The notes beneath the pieces were generated by a model that searched no databases, was not told the DNA's origin, and saw nothing but the letters and a program-made list of their open reading frames with translations. The position numbers and the translations under genes are program-made. 64,000 nt of DNA from Candidatus Electrothrix gigas (lineage in GTDB: Bacteria; Desulfobacterota; Desulfobulbia; Desulfobulbales; Desulfobulbaceae), in contig QYLO01000011.1 of the NCBI GenBank assembly GCA_022766165.1, positions 1-64,000 of the forward strand. The letters are read 5' to 3'. Positions 26,966-35,892 of this stretch are shown here, piece by piece. The first letter of the stretch is position 1; each line of letters opens with the position of its first letter.

Positions 26966-27913
26966 CTATGGGATGTTGTAATATATATTTGTAAGTTCAC
27001 CAGATTTCTCCTTATCGGTTATTGTATGTTTCTTTTTAGTTCGTTCCTGAAACGACCTCTCCCATATATCTCTAAATTTATTTTCTCTCAAGTTGCCTAG
27101 TTTTTCTTTGCCCCATAACCTATTCAAAAAAATATCTCCGTTTGTAATTACAGTAGCACCTGAACCCCTATCATCTTCAATATATCCACAAACATCTTTA
27201 ATCTCGGCAATCTCTGTTCCGATCCTCATCATAGGACAATTTAACACAAGACAAAAAGAATTTTTCAACTTTTGGTTTAGCTTTAAAGTTTCTGCATAAA
27301 TCCAATTAATTTCTTGTGAGCATAAACCTAACATGCTACTAGCTCTTCCCAGTTTCCTGACCGGAATAACATCCTGTCTTTTCACACCGAGTTCAGCTAA
27401 ATACTCTGTTAATTCTGGAAAATTTTTATAGTTTTTTCTCGTTAGTACAGTCAGAATTTTCAAAGAAGGAAAAAATTTTAATAAATTCTCAATCCCCTTT
27501 GTCGCCTTTTCAAAGTTGCCCGGCCCTCTGATTTCATCATTAACACTCTCTAATCCATCCAAACTAACTCTAATTTGGTTAAGACCAGCATGCAATAATG
27601 ACTTCGCAGTCTCTTCAGAAACTAAAGATCCGTTAGTAATTAATGTCAATGTGCTAAAATTTAGGTTTCTGCTATATCTGATAATTTCAATTAGATCACT
27701 TCGTAGTATAGGCTCACCTCCTGTAATAGTTATGTCGAATACTTTCATTTCGTCAAGCTCTTTTAGAAGGTCAGTAACTTCAGTTGTAGTGAGTTCATTT
27801 TCTAAAAGTCGGGGGGCAACTTCTCCTGCTTTTGCATGGCAATGTGTGCAATGCATATTGCACCTGTAAGTAATATCTATAACAAATCGAACTGGTGCAG
27901 AAACAAGTTCCAT
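26966..27913 (-). CDS. Radical SAM protein, RiPP-maturase-like with degenerate SPASM region
   Basis: 315 residues. The cluster motif is C18-x3-C22-x2-C25 (CNMHCTHC), with TGGEPILRSD, ITNGSLV and VSLDG as in peptide-modifying radical SAM enzymes. The C-terminal segment keeps the shape of a SPASM domain (DVCGYIEDD, VITNGDIFLNRL, LGNLRENKFRDIW), but the usual ProCys is replaced and only some cysteines remain. It lies 12 bases after a PqqD-like gene. That pairing is the mark of RiPP or mycofactocin-type maturation; the PqqD-like protein would present a leader peptide. No precursor was identified. The gene is clearly more AT-rich than its thiamine neighbours, suggesting transfer. Confidence 0.8.
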   Translation of the reverse strand: MELVSAPVRFVIDITYRCNMHCTHCHAKAGEVAPRLLENELTTTEVTDLLKELDEMKVFDITITGGEPILRSDLIEIIRYSRNLNFSTLTLITNGSLVSEETAKSLLHAGLNQIRVSLDGLESVNDEIRGPGNFEKATKGIENLLKFFPSLKILTVLTRKNYKNFPELTEYLAELGVKRQDVIPVRKLGRASSMLGLCSQEINWIYAETLKLNQKLKNSFCLVLNCPMMRIGTEIAEIKDVCGYIEDDRGSGATVITNGDIFLNRLWGKEKLGNLRENKFRDIWERSFQERTKKKHTITDKEKSGELTNIYYNIP

Positions 27914-27925
27914 AGTATTTCCTTT

Positions 27926-28162
27926 TTATAAATGTTTCATTCTGGATATTTTACGATCTAATTCTTCTACGGATTTTATTGCAATGTCTCTAGATAAATT
28001 AAAATTTTTTACGACTTTGTCAATAATGTCCTCTTTTGTTAATTTTTTCTGTGAAATTTGCTCTAAAATAAAATACTGCAATATGTTTAACTTTATTATT
28101 AATGACGTTTCGATATTATATAAAAAACCACCGAATTCTTCCTTTCTGATACGAATACTCAT
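27926..28162 (-). CDS. PqqD-like RiPP recognition element protein
   Basis: 78 residues. The N-terminus reads RIRKEEFGGFLYNIETSLI, resembling the winged-helix start of PqqD/MftB-type proteins, and the rest is helical (QISQKKLTKEDIIDKVVKNF). These proteins bind a precursor peptide's leader and deliver it to a radical SAM enzyme, which is the next gene. It begins directly after the frameshift-corrected stop of the upstream dehydratase (TAA then ATG), so all three are one transcription unit. Composition is AT-rich. The family call rests on a short pattern and on context. Confidence 0.65.
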   Translation of the reverse strand: MSIRIRKEEFGGFLYNIETSLIIKLNILQYFILEQISQKKLTKEDIIDKVVKNFNLSRDIAIKSVEELDRKISRMKHL

Positions 28163-29190
28163 TTACATTTTCCTGATTAAATTTGATGTCGCATATGGTT
28201 CATTTGGCAAACTATCGGCGTTAGAGTTTTTCCACCAATTCACATTTTTTTTGTACCAGTTGACAGTATTTTCTAAAGCGACAAGAAAGTCTATTGTTAA
28301 GTCCACTCCAAGTATTTCTTTTATTTTTTTGCACTTACAGCATGTCTTCTTACTACGCTTTGTCTTTGGTTTACGTACCTGATTAGCGTATTCGGTTTAC
28401 CTGTAAGCGTTAAAATCATACTTGCGATTTCGTTAATATTTTTCTCTATTCCTGAGCCAATATTGAATGCTTGTCCTTCAATGCTTGGTGTGTGAAGTGT
28501 TAAATCTATTACCCTGCACAAATCGTTTACAGGTGTCCATTCTCTTATAGATTTTCCATCTCCATGAATAGGGAGTTCTTTTTCCTCTAGGGCATTAGTA
28601 ATAAACAAAGGAATTACTTTTTCAGTATGTTGGTACGGGCCAAATATGTTGCTACATCGAACAATAACCGCAGGTACTTTGTAAGCACTGAAATAAGCAT
28701 ATACAAGGCGATCTGCCGCTGCTTTAGATGCAGCATATGGGCTTTTAGGCATAAAAGGGTCCGTTTCTGATGAAGGTCGATTGCAACCTTCAGGGGAGCA
28801 TGCCTCTCCATAAACCTCGTCACTACTTATTTGAATGAAACGGTTGATTCTCGATTCACGGCTAGCCTCTAACAGACTAAAAGTACCGCATATGTTGCTT
28901 GTTATAAAATTGGATGGTTTTACCATAGACAACTCAACGGAACTCTCCGCCGCAAAGTTTACAATGGCTTTTGTTCCTGGAAATATTTGCTTTATCATTT
29001 TGGCATCACAAATATCTCCATGTATAAAATGATAATTTTTATGCTTTTCGATGTCACGGAGGTTTTCTAGATTTCCCGCATAAGTTAGCTTGTCTATATT
29101 TAAAATCTTATAATTCGGGTATTTATTTATTAAATACCGAATAAAATTTGACCCAAGAAAACCTGCGCCACCGGTAATAATTATTTTCAC
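28163..29190 (-). pseudogene. RfbB-like dTDP-glucose 4,6-dehydratase with 1-base frameshift
   Basis: The uninterrupted part is 289 residues (29190-28321). It has the Rossmann motif TGGAGFLGSNFIRYL, DKLTYAGN, the catalytic ISSDEVYGE and YAASKAAAD (YxxxK), and SNIFGPYQ. It then stops at a run of seven A residues (28330-28324, minus strand). Adding one A continues the family's C-terminus (KIKEILGVDLT, then NWYKKNVNWW) for 53 residues to a stop at 28163, giving about 342 residues, the normal length. So this is a recent pseudogene, a sequencing error, or a slippage-decoded gene. It starts at GTG with AAGGAG 6 bases upstream. Confidence 0.8.
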
Positions 29191-29289
29191 GAAAATCTCC
29201 TTGTACGTTTATATACCGCACGGCATAAAGGGGAGGTTATTTCTTGTAAGTTCCCTGATACAGATTCTGCACCAAATCCAGAATACATC

Positions 29290-30399
29290 TCACACCAACT
29301 CCCAATCCTTAAAAATAGGCTGATACCCACTCTCCCGGATCATATCCGCCACTTCATCCACACTCCGATCATCAGTGACCTCGAACTGAACCGTAGCATC
29401 TTCATGGTCTTTCAGGGCATACTCCCCTACCCCGGTCTTGGAGCCGGAGGAAAAGCGAGTTGCGCCAAGATGGATCAAGCGATCCCGGAACTCGGCAGAT
29501 TCACGGGTGGAAATGGTGATTCCCAATCTCGGCATAAAGAGCCGCCAAGCCAGCATGAACTGGACAAAATCAATATCGCTGAGAATATTCTTGGGTTCGA
29601 TAATACCCTTGGCCTTGGTCATGCGAGGCAGAGAGAGCGAGATTTCCACATCCGGGAATTCCAGCTCCAGCCAGCGAGCATGGAGAGCTGCTATGCAAGC
29701 CTCTTTGCGTGGTTCGCCCAAACCAAACAGCGCACCAATATTCAAGGCCCGAAAACCTGCCCGTGCGCCTCGTTCCGGGGTCATCAGCCGGTATTGGTAA
29801 TCCGCCTTGCGCCCCTTGGGATGAACCTCTTTATACACATCCCGATCATAAACCTCCTGATACACGGTCAGGGAGTCAGCCCCGGCCTGACACAGCACCC
29901 GGTACTCCTCCTCATCCATTGGGAAGATTTCCAGAGCAATAGAGGAAAAGTGCTTCTTCATAATATTGACCGCTTCTTCCAAATAGGAAAGTGGGGTCTG
30001 GGCCGGGGCCTCGCCGGTCAGGATCAAAATATGGCGGATGCCGGTGGCAGCAATGGCAGCAGCTTCCCGCTCAATCTCCTCCAAAGACAGCTTGGTTCGG
30101 GGAAAATCCACGCCTGCATTAAAACCACAATAGGTGCAGAGGTTGGAGCAATGATCAGAGATATACAGTGGCGCGTATAAGCTGATAATATTACCAAAGT
30201 ACTGCCTAGTCACCTGGCGGGCCTTTTGCGCCATTTCCTCCAGAAAATCCTGGGCTGTTAGAGAGAGCAGGTTGAGCAGATCCCGCTGATCCAACTCATC
30301 CCGATCTAAGGAATTACGCACATCATCAGGCCGGACTGAACGAAAATATTCCTCAAAATCAAAGGACTCCAGCCGGACAATTTCATCATGAAAGGACAT
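29290..30399 (-). CDS. thiH: 2-Iminoacetate synthase
   Basis: 369 residues. The radical SAM motif is C84-x3-C88-x2-C91 (CSNLCTYCGF), with the ThiH markers ILILTGEAP, LTVYQEVYD, EVHPKGRKADY, GLGEPRKE and the C-terminal HLGATRFSSGSKTGVGEY. It cleaves tyrosine to dehydroglycine and p-cresol for thiazole synthesis, the oxygen-independent route. It follows thiG with one spacer base, in the riboswitch-controlled thiSGH operon. Confidence 0.96.
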   Translation of the reverse strand: MSFHDEIVRLESFDFEEYFRSVRPDDVRNSLDRDELDQRDLLNLLSLTAQDFLEEMAQKARQVTRQYFGNIISLYAPLYISDHCSNLCTYCGFNAGVDFPRTKLSLEEIEREAAAIAATGIRHILILTGEAPAQTPLSYLEEAVNIMKKHFSSIALEIFPMDEEEYRVLCQAGADSLTVYQEVYDRDVYKEVHPKGRKADYQYRLMTPERGARAGFRALNIGALFGLGEPRKEACIAALHARWLELEFPDVEISLSLPRMTKAKGIIEPKNILSDIDFVQFMLAWRLFMPRLGITISTRESAEFRDRLIHLGATRFSSGSKTGVGEYALKDHEDATVQFEVTDDRSVDEVADMIRESGYQPIFKDWELV

Positions 30400-30400
30400 A

Positions 30401-31213
30401 TTATTGCCTCAAAAATCCGGTCAAAGGTGAAGAGGCTTCAGCATAGGTCTTCTCTCCAGCCATCTGAGCCAAATAGGCCATTCGGCCTGCCTGGACCGCC
30501 AGCGCAAAGGCCTGGCCTGCGGCAATGGGATCATGACTGGTGGCAATGGCCGTATTGACCAGGACCGCATCTGCGCCCATCTCCATAGCCTCTGCTGCCT
30601 GGGAAGGACGACCTATACCGGCATCCACTACCACAGGCAGCTTGCTGACCTCGATAATCCGCTTGATCATGGTCTTCATTTCCAGCCCCCGATTGGTTCC
30701 AATGGGTGAACCCAAGGGCATGATGGCAGCGGCTCCGGCATCGTGGAGTTGCTTGGTCACGGTGATATCCGGCATCATATAGGGCAGGACAATAAAGCCC
30801 TCCTTAGCCAGTATCTCAGTGGCCTTGAGGGTACCCGCATTATCCGGCAACAGGTACTTCATGTCCGTGATGACCTCAATCTTGATGAAATCACCGCAAC
30901 CGGCCGCACGGGCAATCCGAGCTATCCGAACCGCTTCCTCAGCAGTCCGGGCACCAGAGGTATTGGGCAAAATCCGCACGGATTTGGGAATGTACTGGAG
31001 AATATCCTTTTCCTTGGCCTTGGGATCAATCCGACGCAGGGCTACCGTGATCATTTCTGAGCCGCTGGCCTCCAGCATGGGCGCAATACTATCCCTGGAG
31101 GCAAACTTTCCGGTTCCGGTAAGCAGACGACTGGAAAAGGCCACATCGCCAAAGTACAGAGTATCATCTTCTGTTGTATCTTCTGTTGTATTTTCTGTTA
31201 TTTTTATGGACAT
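30401..31213 (-). CDS. thiG: Thiazole synthase
   Basis: 270 residues. The family markers are [43 protein letters not shown] and [20 protein letters not shown]. It condenses DXP, dehydroglycine and sulfide from ThiS thiocarboxylate into the thiazole moiety. The first ~17 residues are an extra Thr/Glu/Asp tail built from a small in-frame repeat (TTED units), absent from most ThiG proteins. Its ATG shares a base with the thiS stop (TGATG). Confidence 0.96.
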   Translation of the reverse strand: MSIKITENTTEDTTEDDTLYFGDVAFSSRLLTGTGKFASRDSIAPMLEASGSEMITVALRRIDPKAKEKDILQYIPKSVRILPNTSGARTAEEAVRIARIARAAGCGDFIKIEVITDMKYLLPDNAGTLKATEILAKEGFIVLPYMMPDITVTKQLHDAGAAAIMPLGSPIGTNRGLEMKTMIKRIIEVSKLPVVVDAGIGRPSQAAEAMEMGADAVLVNTAIATSHDPIAAGQAFALAVQAGRMAYLAQMAGEKTYAEASSPLTGFLRQ

Positions 31214-31410
31214 CAGCCACCTCCTACAAAACTGAGCAACTCCACCTTATCACCCTCAGCAAGGTAGGTCTGCGCCCAGTCGTCTTTTTTTATCAACTCT
31301 AAGTTGACTTCTGCAATCACCGTATCCGGTGAAACGCCCTGTTCCGCAATCATTGCATCAAGGGTTTGACTCTTGATTGCTGTCTGTTCGCCGTTCAGAA
31401 TAATATGCAT
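31213..31410 (-). CDS. thiS: Sulfur carrier protein ThiS
   Basis: 65 residues from ATG 31410 (MHIILNGEQ). It ends in the diagnostic Gly-Gly tail (FVGGG), which is adenylated and converted to a thiocarboxylate to feed ThiG. The open frame continues upstream through the riboswitch, but that part is not protein-like. No strong ribosome-binding site is seen before the ATG. It overlaps thiG by one base. The activating ThiF is not in this window. Confidence 0.92.
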   Translation of the reverse strand: MHIILNGEQTAIKSQTLDAMIAEQGVSPDTVIAEVNLELIKKDDWAQTYLAEGDKVELLSFVGGG

Positions 31411-31508
31411 GGCAATATAACAGTGAACCCACTGGTCGGGATGGGGGATATAAAAATGTGGGAAGAGGAAGAAAGAGGGGCAAAAAAGGAACTTCTGCAA
31501 GGCTTTCA

Positions 31509-31606
31509 TCACTTTCCCTCCGACGGTATAAACCGTATCAGGTTCCAAGGGTTGAAGCATCTGCTCCTCTCAGCTCTGCACAGTGTACACAAAGCACCCC
31601 CAGTGA
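31509..31606 (-). promoter_or_regulatory. TPP riboswitch (THI element)
   Basis: The minus strand has all the conserved blocks of the TPP aptamer: GGGGGTGC, CTGAGAGG, ACCCTTGGAACCTGAT and GTCGGAGGGAAA. P1 is closed by TCACT (31606-31602) with AGTGA (31513-31509), and a variable stem ACGGTTTATACCGT is visible. It lies about 100 bases before thiS and should repress thiSGH when thiamine diphosphate is plentiful. The expression platform was not resolved by eye. Confidence 0.93.
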
Positions 31607-31618
31607 AACGTAGCTCAA

Positions 31619-31648
31619 TGTCTACCTGATATTCCCCTCTTTTGTCAA
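31619..31648 (-). promoter_or_regulatory. Promoter of thiSGH
   Basis: A perfect -35 TTGACA (31648-31643) and a -10-like TAGACA (31624-31619), separated by 18 bases. Transcription would start just before the riboswitch. Confidence 0.5.
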
Positions 31649-32023
31649 GAGAAAATAAAAAATATATACTGATATAAATATACTCGCTTCCTCTGTTTGT
31701 AAAAGTAATCAGTCGTGGCTGGCTTGAAAAAAAACCTTTTAATAAAAAATATCCCTCTCCCCCTTGACTTTTACCGCATTGTTTTTATTGTTTTTTGCAA
31801 TTGTTTTTCTCTGCTAGAACTCTTTGAAAATAGAGAGATAATTCTGGATCTGATTGGAAAAACGCAAGCAGGCTGTTTACTGCTGTCCTATAACCTGTCT
31901 GGCCTCTCTTTTCCTCATTTTTTGATCTCTTTGTATAACAAGTTGTTTTAGCAACGTTTCGACAACCAATTATTTTTTTTATTGGTTTGTTGTTTTTTCA
32001 ATCCAGTACATGGAGTTGTAGAC
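31649..32023. other. Intergenic region between divergent thiS and Gld-type operon
   Basis: AT-rich. On the plus strand a possible promoter for the ABC operon is TTGACT (31764-31769) and TATTGT (31786-31791) with a 16-base spacer. A 78-codon open frame at 31715-31951 is hydrophobic, has no family resemblance and is not called. Confidence 0.4.
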
Positions 32024-32956
32024 ATGATCAAAATTGAACACCTTACCAGAAAGTATGGAGATTTTACAGCAGTCAACGATGTCTCCTTTGAGATTAACCA
32101 AGGAGAAATCGTTGGCCTGCTCGGGCATAACGGGGCAGGCAAGACCACCATTATGAAGATGATGACCGGATATCTTGAGCCAACCCAGGGAAATATCACC
32201 ATTGATGGGTTGGAAATCGACAAAGATCGTCGAGCAATCCAAAAAAAAATCGGGTACCTTCCAGAAAACTGTCCTGTGTATCCTGAAATGACCGTGTTGG
32301 ATTATCTGGAGTACAGCGCAGCCCTGCACGGCATTGCGCCAAAAGATCGTCCTGCCCTAATTCGCCAAGCTGTAGAACGAACCGCTTTGGCGGCAAAGGC
32401 AACCCAGCAGCTCTCCACCCTTTCCCGGGGGTATCGGCAACGAACCGGTGTTGCCCAGGCCATTCTTCATCAACCGGATATTTTGATTTTAGATGAGCCA
32501 ACCAACGGGCTTGATCCCACCCAGATTCAACAGATGCGTGTCCTGATAGCAGAGATGTCCAAGACGGCCACGGTGATTGTGTCTACCCATATTCTTCAGG
32601 AGGTGCAGGCAGTTTGTGATCGGGTGATCATTATTAAGGACGGAGCTATGGCCTTGGATGCACAGGTGGATGGTTTACAACAGAGTTCAAAGTTATTTAT
32701 CAGCACTGATGCTGATCCTGCTGCTGCTGTGAAGCTGTTTCAATCCTTTTCCCAAATCACCTCTGCAACAGCAGACAAGGAACAGAAACAGTTATTTACT
32801 CTGGAGCTGGATACAGACGCAGATGGTCAAGAGACAGCGGCTGCTCTTGCCAAAGAGATCCATACAAAGGATTGGCAGCTTTTTGCCCTGCATTTTGAGT
32901 CCCGCAATCTGGAAACTGTCTTTGCGGAGATCAGTGAGAAAGGAGGTGTAGCATGA
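32024..32956 (+). CDS. GldA-type ABC transporter ATPase
   Basis: 310 residues from ATG 32024. Walker A GHNGAGKTT, signature TLSRGYRQR, Walker B ILILDEPT and the switch HIL are present. The pattern GYLPENCPVYPEMTVLDYLEY and TGVAQAILHQPDILILDEPTNGLDP marks the GldA/multidrug-efflux ATPase group. It overlaps the permease by ATGA (32953-32956). With the next two genes it forms a Gld/ABC-2 exporter; similar systems support gliding in Bacteroidetes, but in other phyla the function is unknown. The leading residues of the open frame are discarded because GGAG lies 8 bases before ATG 32024. Confidence 0.88.
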   Translation: MIKIEHLTRKYGDFTAVNDVSFEINQGEIVGLLGHNGAGKTTIMKMMTGYLEPTQGNITIDGLEIDKDRRAIQKKIGYLPENCPVYPEMTVLDYLEYSAALHGIAPKDRPALIRQAVERTALAAKATQQLSTLSRGYRQRTGVAQAILHQPDILILDEPTNGLDPTQIQQMRVLIAEMSKTATVIVSTHILQEVQAVCDRVIIIKDGAMALDAQVDGLQQSSKLFISTDADPAAAVKLFQSFSQITSATADKEQKQLFTLELDTDADGQETAAALAKEIHTKDWQLFALHFESRNLETVFAEISEKGGVA

Positions 32957-35892
32957 GCACATTATTCCGCATAGCACGCAAGGAATTCGGAGCTTTTTTC
33001 AGCTCTCCAGTAGCCTTTATCTTTCTCGGCACCTTTCTTGCGACCAGTTTATTTATTTTCTTTTGGGTGGAGACCTTCTTCTCTCAAAATATTACAGAAG
33101 TTAGAGCCCTATTCGAGTGGATGCCCATTCTGCTCATCTTTCTGGTGGCAGCTATTACCATGCGCATGTGGGCTGAAGAACACCGAGCCGGAACCCTGGA
33201 ATTTCTTCTGACCTCGCCCATCCAACCGATTACACTGGTTTTAGGGAAATTTTTAGCCTGTCTCGCACTTATTGGTCTGGCCTTGCTCATGACCGTGCCA
33301 TTGGCTGTTACTGTAAGCTATCTTGGTCCTTTGGATTGGGGGCCGGTTCTGGGTGGCTATCTGGCCTCGCTGTTTTTAGCAGCAGCCTATATCTCCATTG
33401 GTCTTTTTGTCAGCGCAAAGTCAGAAAACCAGATTGTGAGTTTAATTACTACGTCCCTTATCTGTGGCCTACTCTATCTGATCGGCTCTGACACCTTATC
33501 TGCTTTTTTTGGCAATAAGGGTTCTGAAATTCTCCAGATGTTGGGAAGTGGTTCTCGGTTTAACTCCATCACCAGAGGGGTCATTGACTTTCGCGACCTG
33601 TATTATTACCTTGGCATTATGGGTGTTTTTCTCTGCCTGAATGTCTACAGTCTGGAAAAAATCCGCTGGGCAGGCAATGCAACAAACAGGCTTCACCGAG
33701 CCTGGCAACTTGCCTGTACTTTGCTGATTGCCAACTTTCTGGCTGCTAACTTTTGGCTGGCCCCTTTGGGTGAGTTGCGTTCCGATATGACAGACGGTGA
33801 TATTTACTCTATCTCTGATGCAACCCGTAGCTATCTGCGTCAGATTCAGGAACCCCTGCTGATCCGGGGATATTTTTCAGCCCAGACCCATCCTCTGCTG
33901 GCTCCCTTAGTCCCTCGCTTACGTGACTTATTGGCAGAGTACGCTATTGCTGGCAAAAACAAGGTGCGTGTGGAATTTGTTGATCCGGCTGATCATCCTG
34001 ACTTAGAGCAGGAGGCAGGTCAAAAATACGGCATCCGTCCAGTTCCCTTTCAGACTTCTAGTAAATATCAGGCATCAGTGACCAACTCGTATTTTGATAT
34101 CCTGATTCGCTACGGTGATCAATATGAAACCTTGGGCTTCCGGGATCTGATTGAGGTCAAGGCCCAGGATGAACAGCATCTCAATGTGGAGCTACGCAAT
34201 CCAGAATACGATATTACCCGTGCCATTAAAAAGGTCTTGTACAGCTATCAGGCAGGTGGCGACCTGTTCAGTTCCATCAAAAAACCTGTTGAGCTGACTG
34301 CCTACTTTTCTGCTGATGCCCGTCTACCCAAAGAGCTGGTCAAGTTAAAGGCTGACTTGACAGATTTATCCCAAGAGCTGAAAGCGGGCAGCAATGGTCG
34401 TTTTACCTTTTCCATCACTGATCCAGAGGCAAATAATGGGAGCATAGCTGAACAGCTCAGTCAGGAATACGGTTTTCGTCCTATGGCGGCCAGTATCTTT
34501 GATCGAAATACCTTTTGGTTTTACATGCTACTGCATAGCGGCGATCAGGTTGTTGAGGTTCCCTTGCCAGAAGATTTGCAAAAAGAAAGTCTGCAACGAG
34601 CCATTAACGCTGGTCTGAAACGTTTTGCCACGGGCTTTACCAAAAATATAGCCCTGAGCGTTCCAAAATCCATGCCCCCCATGCCTCAGTACGGCATTCC
34701 CGGTGGAGGCGGTCCAAAGTTTACAGCCCTGCGCGAACTGCTCTCCCAAGAGCATACAGTCATAGATGCGGACTTGACCAAGGGACAGGTTCCCAGTGAG
34801 GCAGATATTCTCATACTGGCCGCACCAGAGGAGCTGAGTGAAAAGGAAGTCTTTGCAGTAGATCAATTTCTTATGCAGGGCGGAACAGTGATTGTGGCTG
34901 CCTCCCCCTATACGATTGATCTGCGGGGCAAGCTTTCCATAACAGCGAAAAAAACCGGTCTGGAGGATTGGCTCAAGCATAACGGGCTTGTGCTTGAACA
35001 ACAGATGGTTCTTGATCCGCAAAACACCCCTTTTCCCGTACCAGTACAACGAAATCTGGGTGGTTTTATGATCCAAGAAACTCAGTTGGTCAACTATCCC
35101 TATTTTGTTGATATTCGCTCAGACGGCATGCATCAGGAGAGTGGTATCACCTCTGGCCTGCAACAGGTCACCATGAACTGGCCTTCACCGATCACCGTTG
35201 ATCCAGAAAAGAATAAGGGGCGTCACGTTACCCGTTTACTGGAAAGTTCGGCAAAGAGTTGGGTCACTGCGTCCACTGTACTTCAGCCAGATTTTCAGAC
35301 ATACAAAGAACTCGGTTTTGCTGTTGAAGGGGACCAGAAACACCACCTTGTAGCTGCTGTTGTTGAGGGTGGCTTTACCTCGTATTTTACAGGCAAGCCA
35401 TCGCCGCTGTTAAAAAAGGATGAAAACGATGAAAAGGCTGAACAAGCTGCACAGCAAGAGGAGCAAGAGGACAAGGAAAAAGAAGAGCAGGTTATTGCCC
35501 GTCAACTGGATAAGTCACCGGATACGTCCCGGATTATCCTCTTTGCCTCAAGTAGTTTTCTCAGCGATACTGTGTTGAATATCAGTTCCAGTGTGAACCG
35601 AACCAGTTATCTTGGACCGGTTCAGCTCATGGCAAATACTGTAGATTGGTCACTAGAAGACAGAGGACTGCTCTCTATCCGGGGCAGAAGCCATTTTTCT
35701 CGACCGCTTCATCCGATCACCAAAGACGAACAACTTTTCTGGGAGTATCTTAACTACGCCTTTGTTCTGTTCGGGCTGATAATCATCTGGCTGTTCAGGC
35801 TTTGTATTCGCAAACAGGCAGAGAAACGACAGCTTGCGTTCTTGCAGTTTGACCAGAGTGAACAGTCTGAAACCGGGAGGGTATCATCATGA
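32953..35892 (+). CDS. Fused ABC-2 permease and GldG-type auxiliary protein
   Basis: 979 residues. The first ~235 are a GldF-like permease with six hydrophobic helices (SSPVAFIFLGTFLATSLFIFF, ACLALIGLALLMTVPLAV and others) and the typical RIARKEFGAFFSSP start. From about residue 250 it is a GldG/DUF7088 protein: a membrane helix, the periplasmic SDMTDGDIYSISDATRSYLR region and VRVEFVDPADHPDLEQEAG. A C-terminal helix (FVLFGLIIIWLFRLCI) returns it to the membrane. A charged coil (about 820-850) precedes the end. GldF and GldG are separate in flavobacteria; this fusion is the usual form in Proteobacteria. ATGA overlaps on both sides. Confidence 0.85.
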   Translation: MSTLFRIARKEFGAFFSSPVAFIFLGTFLATSLFIFFWVETFFSQNITEVRALFEWMPILLIFLVAAITMRMWAEEHRAGTLEFLLTSPIQPITLVLGKFLACLALIGLALLMTVPLAVTVSYLGPLDWGPVLGGYLASLFLAAAYISIGLFVSAKSENQIVSLITTSLICGLLYLIGSDTLSAFFGNKGSEILQMLGSGSRFNSITRGVIDFRDLYYYLGIMGVFLCLNVYSLEKIRWAGNATNRLHRAWQLACTLLIANFLAANFWLAPLGELRSDMTDGDIYSISDATRSYLRQIQEPLLIRGYFSAQTHPLLAPLVPRLRDLLAEYAIAGKNKVRVEFVDPADHPDLEQEAGQKYGIRPVPFQTSSKYQASVTNSYFDILIRYGDQYETLGFRDLIEVKAQDEQHLNVELRNPEYDITRAIKKVLYSYQAGGDLFSSIKKPVELTAYFSADARLPKELVKLKADLTDLSQELKAGSNGRFTFSITDPEANNGSIAEQLSQEYGFRPMAASIFDRNTFWFYMLLHSGDQVVEVPLPEDLQKESLQRAINAGLKRFATGFTKNIALSVPKSMPPMPQYGIPGGGGPKFTALRELLSQEHTVIDADLTKGQVPSEADILILAAPEELSEKEVFAVDQFLMQGGTVIVAASPYTIDLRGKLSITAKKTGLEDWLKHNGLVLEQQMVLDPQNTPFPVPVQRNLGGFMIQETQLVNYPYFVDIRSDGMHQESGITSGLQQVTMNWPSPITVDPEKNKGRHVTRLLESSAKSWVTASTVLQPDFQTYKELGFAVEGDQKHHLVAAVVEGGFTSYFTGKPSPLLKKDENDEKAEQAAQQEEQEDKEKEEQVIARQLDKSPDTSRIILFASSSFLSDTVLNISSSVNRTSYLGPVQLMANTVDWSLEDRGLLSIRGRSHFSRPLHPITKDEQLFWEYLNYAFVLFGLIIIWLFRLCIRKQAEKRQLAFLQFDQSEQSETGRVSS

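Noticed and set aside
31411..31560. N-terminal extension of thiS
   Set aside because: The region is TPP riboswitch and leader; ThiS normally begins at MHIILNG-like residues and is about 65 residues long.
31715..31951. Possible 78-residue gene upstream of the Gld-type operon
   Set aside because: No ribosome-binding site or family features; it covers the likely promoter.
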